Origin: an uncultured Porphyromonas sp.
GTDB taxonomy: Bacteria > Bacteroidota > Bacteroidia > Bacteroidales > Porphyromonadaceae
NCBI GenBank assembly: GCA_927910985.1
Contig: CAKMOP010000221.1
Coordinates: 1-7,599 of the forward strand
Length of the DNA stretch: 7,599 bases
Reading direction: 5' to 3'
The position numbers were made by a program, and so were the translations under genes. Below are positions 6,766 through 7,599 of the stretch, one piece after another (the stretch's first letter is position 1; every line of letters starts with the position of its first letter). Under the pieces are notes generated by a model, which was not told the DNA's origin, ran no database searches, and worked only from the letters and a program-made list of their open reading frames with translations.

Positions 6766-6788
6766 GACTGCGACCCGATGTCGCAGTC
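6766..6788 (+). promoter_or_regulatory. Perfect 9-bp hairpin at the predicted 5' end of the beta-barrel mRNA
   Basis: GACTGCGAC (6766-6774), loop CCGAT, then GTCGCAGTC (6780-6788). It starts within a few bases of the predicted transcription start and ends 22 nt before the ATG. It could be a 5'-terminal stabilising stem, as known for abundant outer-membrane protein mRNAs in other bacteria, or a palindromic operator next to the -7 box. A related GATGTCGC also occurs upstream of the promoter at 6715-6722. Confidence 0.65.
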
Positions 6789-6810
6789 GCTAACATAGAA
6801 GAAAACAAAT

Positions 6811-7422
6811 ATGAAGAAGTTATTTTTTGCAGCTGCAGTTCTCGCTGCAGGCGTGTTCTCCGCTCAGGCTCAGACGGCTATCAACCCTCGTATCGAAGTA
6901 GGTGCTAACTTCGCTCGCGGTATCAACAAGGTCGCTGGCATCACGCCCGACACCAAGGTACGCACAGGCTTCCGCGCCAGCGCAGCCGCCGAAATCGAAC
7001 TTGCCTCGGGTGTCTACCTCGCTCCTGGACTGACCTTCCGCCAAGAAGGCTTCAAGATCGGCAAGAACGAGAGCTATGCGCTCAACTACCTCAGCCTGCC
7101 CGTCGACCTCGGTATCCGCGTAGGGCTCGGTGACAACCTCGCTGTCTCAGTCGAAGCTGGTCCTTCCTTCGCCTACGGCCTCTCCTCCTCGGGTGCCGTC
7201 GACGCCTTCAAGTCGGGTGCTTACAAGCGCTTTGATGTCGGTCTGAATGCTTCAGCTGCTCTGGAGTACAGCAAGGTGTACCTCCGCCTCGGCACCGACA
7301 TCGGCCTGGTCAACGCCCTCAAGACTTCGAACAACAACGTTAGCTACAAGAACGCTTCGTTCTTCGCTGGCGTAGGCCTCCGCTTCAAGAGCGAGCCACC
7401 CGCTAAGGGTAGAGGTCGCTGA
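6811..7422 (+). CDS. Small outer-membrane beta-barrel protein (porin-like, OMP_b-brl type)
   Basis: This is a complete 203-residue protein with ATG at 6811. It starts with a Sec signal peptide, MKKLFFAAAVLAAGVFSAQA, cut after A20 to expose Q21, which fits the Bacteroidota 'Q-rule' (N-terminal glutamine cyclised after export). The mature part alternates polar and hydrophobic residues in strands ending in tight turns: PRIEVGANFARG, TGFRASAAAEIELASGVYLAPGL, LSLPVDLGIRVGLG, LAVSVEAGPSFAYGL, RFDVGLNASAALEYSKVYLRLG, SFFAGVGLRF. That is about eight strands, typical of the outer membrane beta-barrel families of Bacteroidota. Transport or structural function is unknown. Codon choice is strongly biased (Arg almost only CGC/CGT, Lys nearly all AAG), suggesting high expression, in line with the strong promoter and leader hairpin. 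The last strand is usually C-terminal; here 10 further residues, SEPPAKGRGR, follow. The gene is monocistronic, ending at a strong terminator. Confidence 0.88.
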   Translation: MKKLFFAAAVLAAGVFSAQAQTAINPRIEVGANFARGINKVAGITPDTKVRTGFRASAAAEIELASGVYLAPGLTFRQEGFKIGKNESYALNYLSLPVDLGIRVGLGDNLAVSVEAGPSFAYGLSSSGAVDAFKSGAYKRFDVGLNASAALEYSKVYLRLGTDIGLVNALKTSNNNVSYKNASFFAGVGLRFKSEPPAKGRGR

Positions 7423-7440
7423 GGACCTCGCCTAAATACA

Positions 7441-7482
7441 CCTATCCCCACGTCAGTCCGCTGGCGTGGGGATAGGCTTTTT
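7441..7482 (+). terminator. Intrinsic terminator of the beta-barrel gene
   Basis: CCTATCCCCACG (7441-7452) pairs with CGTGGGGATAGG (7465-7476). The stem can extend inward by a T-G wobble and CAG/CTG to a TCCG tetraloop, about 16 pairs in all, followed by C and five T (7478-7482). It begins 18 nt after the stop codon. No A-rich run precedes it, so it probably acts only on the plus strand. Confidence 0.93.
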
Positions 7483-7485
7483 GTA

Positions 7486-7493
7486 TATCTTTG
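7486..7493 (+). promoter_or_regulatory. Candidate -7 box for the phosphotransferase gene
   Basis: TATCTTTG matches the TAnnTTTG consensus and is identical to the box of the beta-barrel gene. It lies 3 nt after the terminator T tract, so its -33 region would fall within the terminator stem, where no TTTG is present. Transcription would begin near 7500, giving a very short leader before ATG 7507, or about 20 nt before the alternative ATG 7522. Confidence 0.45.
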
Positions 7494-7506
7494 TCTTTAC
7501 CTACAA

Positions 7507-7599
7507 ATGAATCATCCTAATATGGAGCATATTATCAGCAAGTTCATCTCCACTGCTGAGATCGGGGAGATGAAGCCTTTTGGCAATGGCCATATCAAC
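7507..7599 (+). CDS. N-terminus of a phosphotransferase (APH/choline kinase-like) family protein, cut by the window edge
   Basis: Only 31 codons are visible: MNHPNMEHIISKFISTAEIG then EMKPFGNGHIN at the edge. A short helical start leading into IxxxxPFGNGHIN is the usual opening of Bacteroidota members of the aminoglycoside phosphotransferase/choline kinase superfamily, where GNGHIN(D)T(Y/F) is the nucleotide-binding loop of the N-lobe. Some relatives phosphorylate N-acetylhexosamines or other small metabolites; the substrate cannot be told from this fragment, and antibiotic resistance should not be inferred. ATG at 7522 is an alternative start that would leave a more usual leader length after the -7 box. 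The gene is separated from the beta-barrel gene by a terminator and so is probably independently transcribed. Confidence 0.7.
   Translation, partial: MNHPNMEHIISKFISTAEIGEMKPFGNGHIN

Larger units (their letters stand above)
6111..6810. other. 700-bp divergent intergenic region
   Basis: This stretch lies between the divergently transcribed ricT and beta-barrel genes. The open frames on both strands show no family-like sequence, no convincing starts and a composition unlike the neighbouring genes. I find no tRNA- or rRNA-like sequence. What it does contain is listed separately: a candidate ricT-side promoter box, a small hairpin before ricT, a 22-bp repeat array, a C8 tract, the beta-barrel gene promoter and a leader hairpin. 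Positions 6361-6489 are C- and A-rich on the plus strand, and I see nothing specific there. Confidence 0.7.

Noticed and set aside
6536..6808. Minus-strand open frame of 90 codons upstream of the beta-barrel gene
   Set aside because: It covers the promoter, leader hairpin and part of the repeat array in antisense, and its product resembles no family.
7507..7599. Antibiotic-resistance aminoglycoside phosphotransferase
   Set aside because: The visible fragment fits the broad kinase superfamily, whose Bacteroidota members are mostly metabolic; nothing indicates resistance.

Overview
The window looks like a chromosomal segment of a Bacteroidota species, most likely Porphyromonas or a close relative with fairly high GC (judged by eye, not computed). 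Three things point there. The gene set is typical of Bacteroidota: a RicT/PSP1 protein, the gliding lipoprotein GldH, Lon, a DUF1599 protein and a DoxX-type membrane protein of the BT_3928 family. The best promoter has the Bacteroidota pattern TTTG-N20-TAnnTTTG. Starts are preceded by A-rich leaders rather than Shine-Dalgarno sequences.

Layout. Positions 1-6110 hold one minus-strand gene block, read right to left: ricT (4809-6110), gldH (4314-4808), lon (1795-4241), a DUF1599 gene (1220-1777) and a DoxX/BT_3928-like gene that runs off the left edge. The spacing is tight: ricT/gldH abut (TAG then ATG), lon to DUF1599 is 17 nt, and the DUF1599 stop overlaps a GTG. This suggests co-transcription, although 72 nt with a hairpin separate gldH from lon. 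The block mixes RNA/iron-sulfur regulation (RicT), cell-envelope function (GldH, DoxX-like) and protein quality control (Lon).

Positions 6111-6810 are a 700-bp divergent intergenic region with no credible gene. It holds a seamless 110-bp array of five 22-bp units (three forward, two inverted), a C8 tract, a strong promoter and a 5'-leader hairpin. On the plus strand follow a small outer-membrane beta-barrel gene (6811-7422), a strong intrinsic terminator, and the first 31 codons of a phosphotransferase-type kinase gene.

Two adjacent block genes carry apparent single-base frameshifts in GCC(C)GC-type contexts. lon lacks one base near 2053-2060, which separates the catalytic Ser from the catalytic Lys. 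The DoxX-like gene seems to have one extra C at 1186-1189, next to its start. They are either sequencing/assembly errors or real recent lesions; the sequence alone cannot decide. No complete novel defence or mobile system is visible. The 22-bp array is the least explained element.
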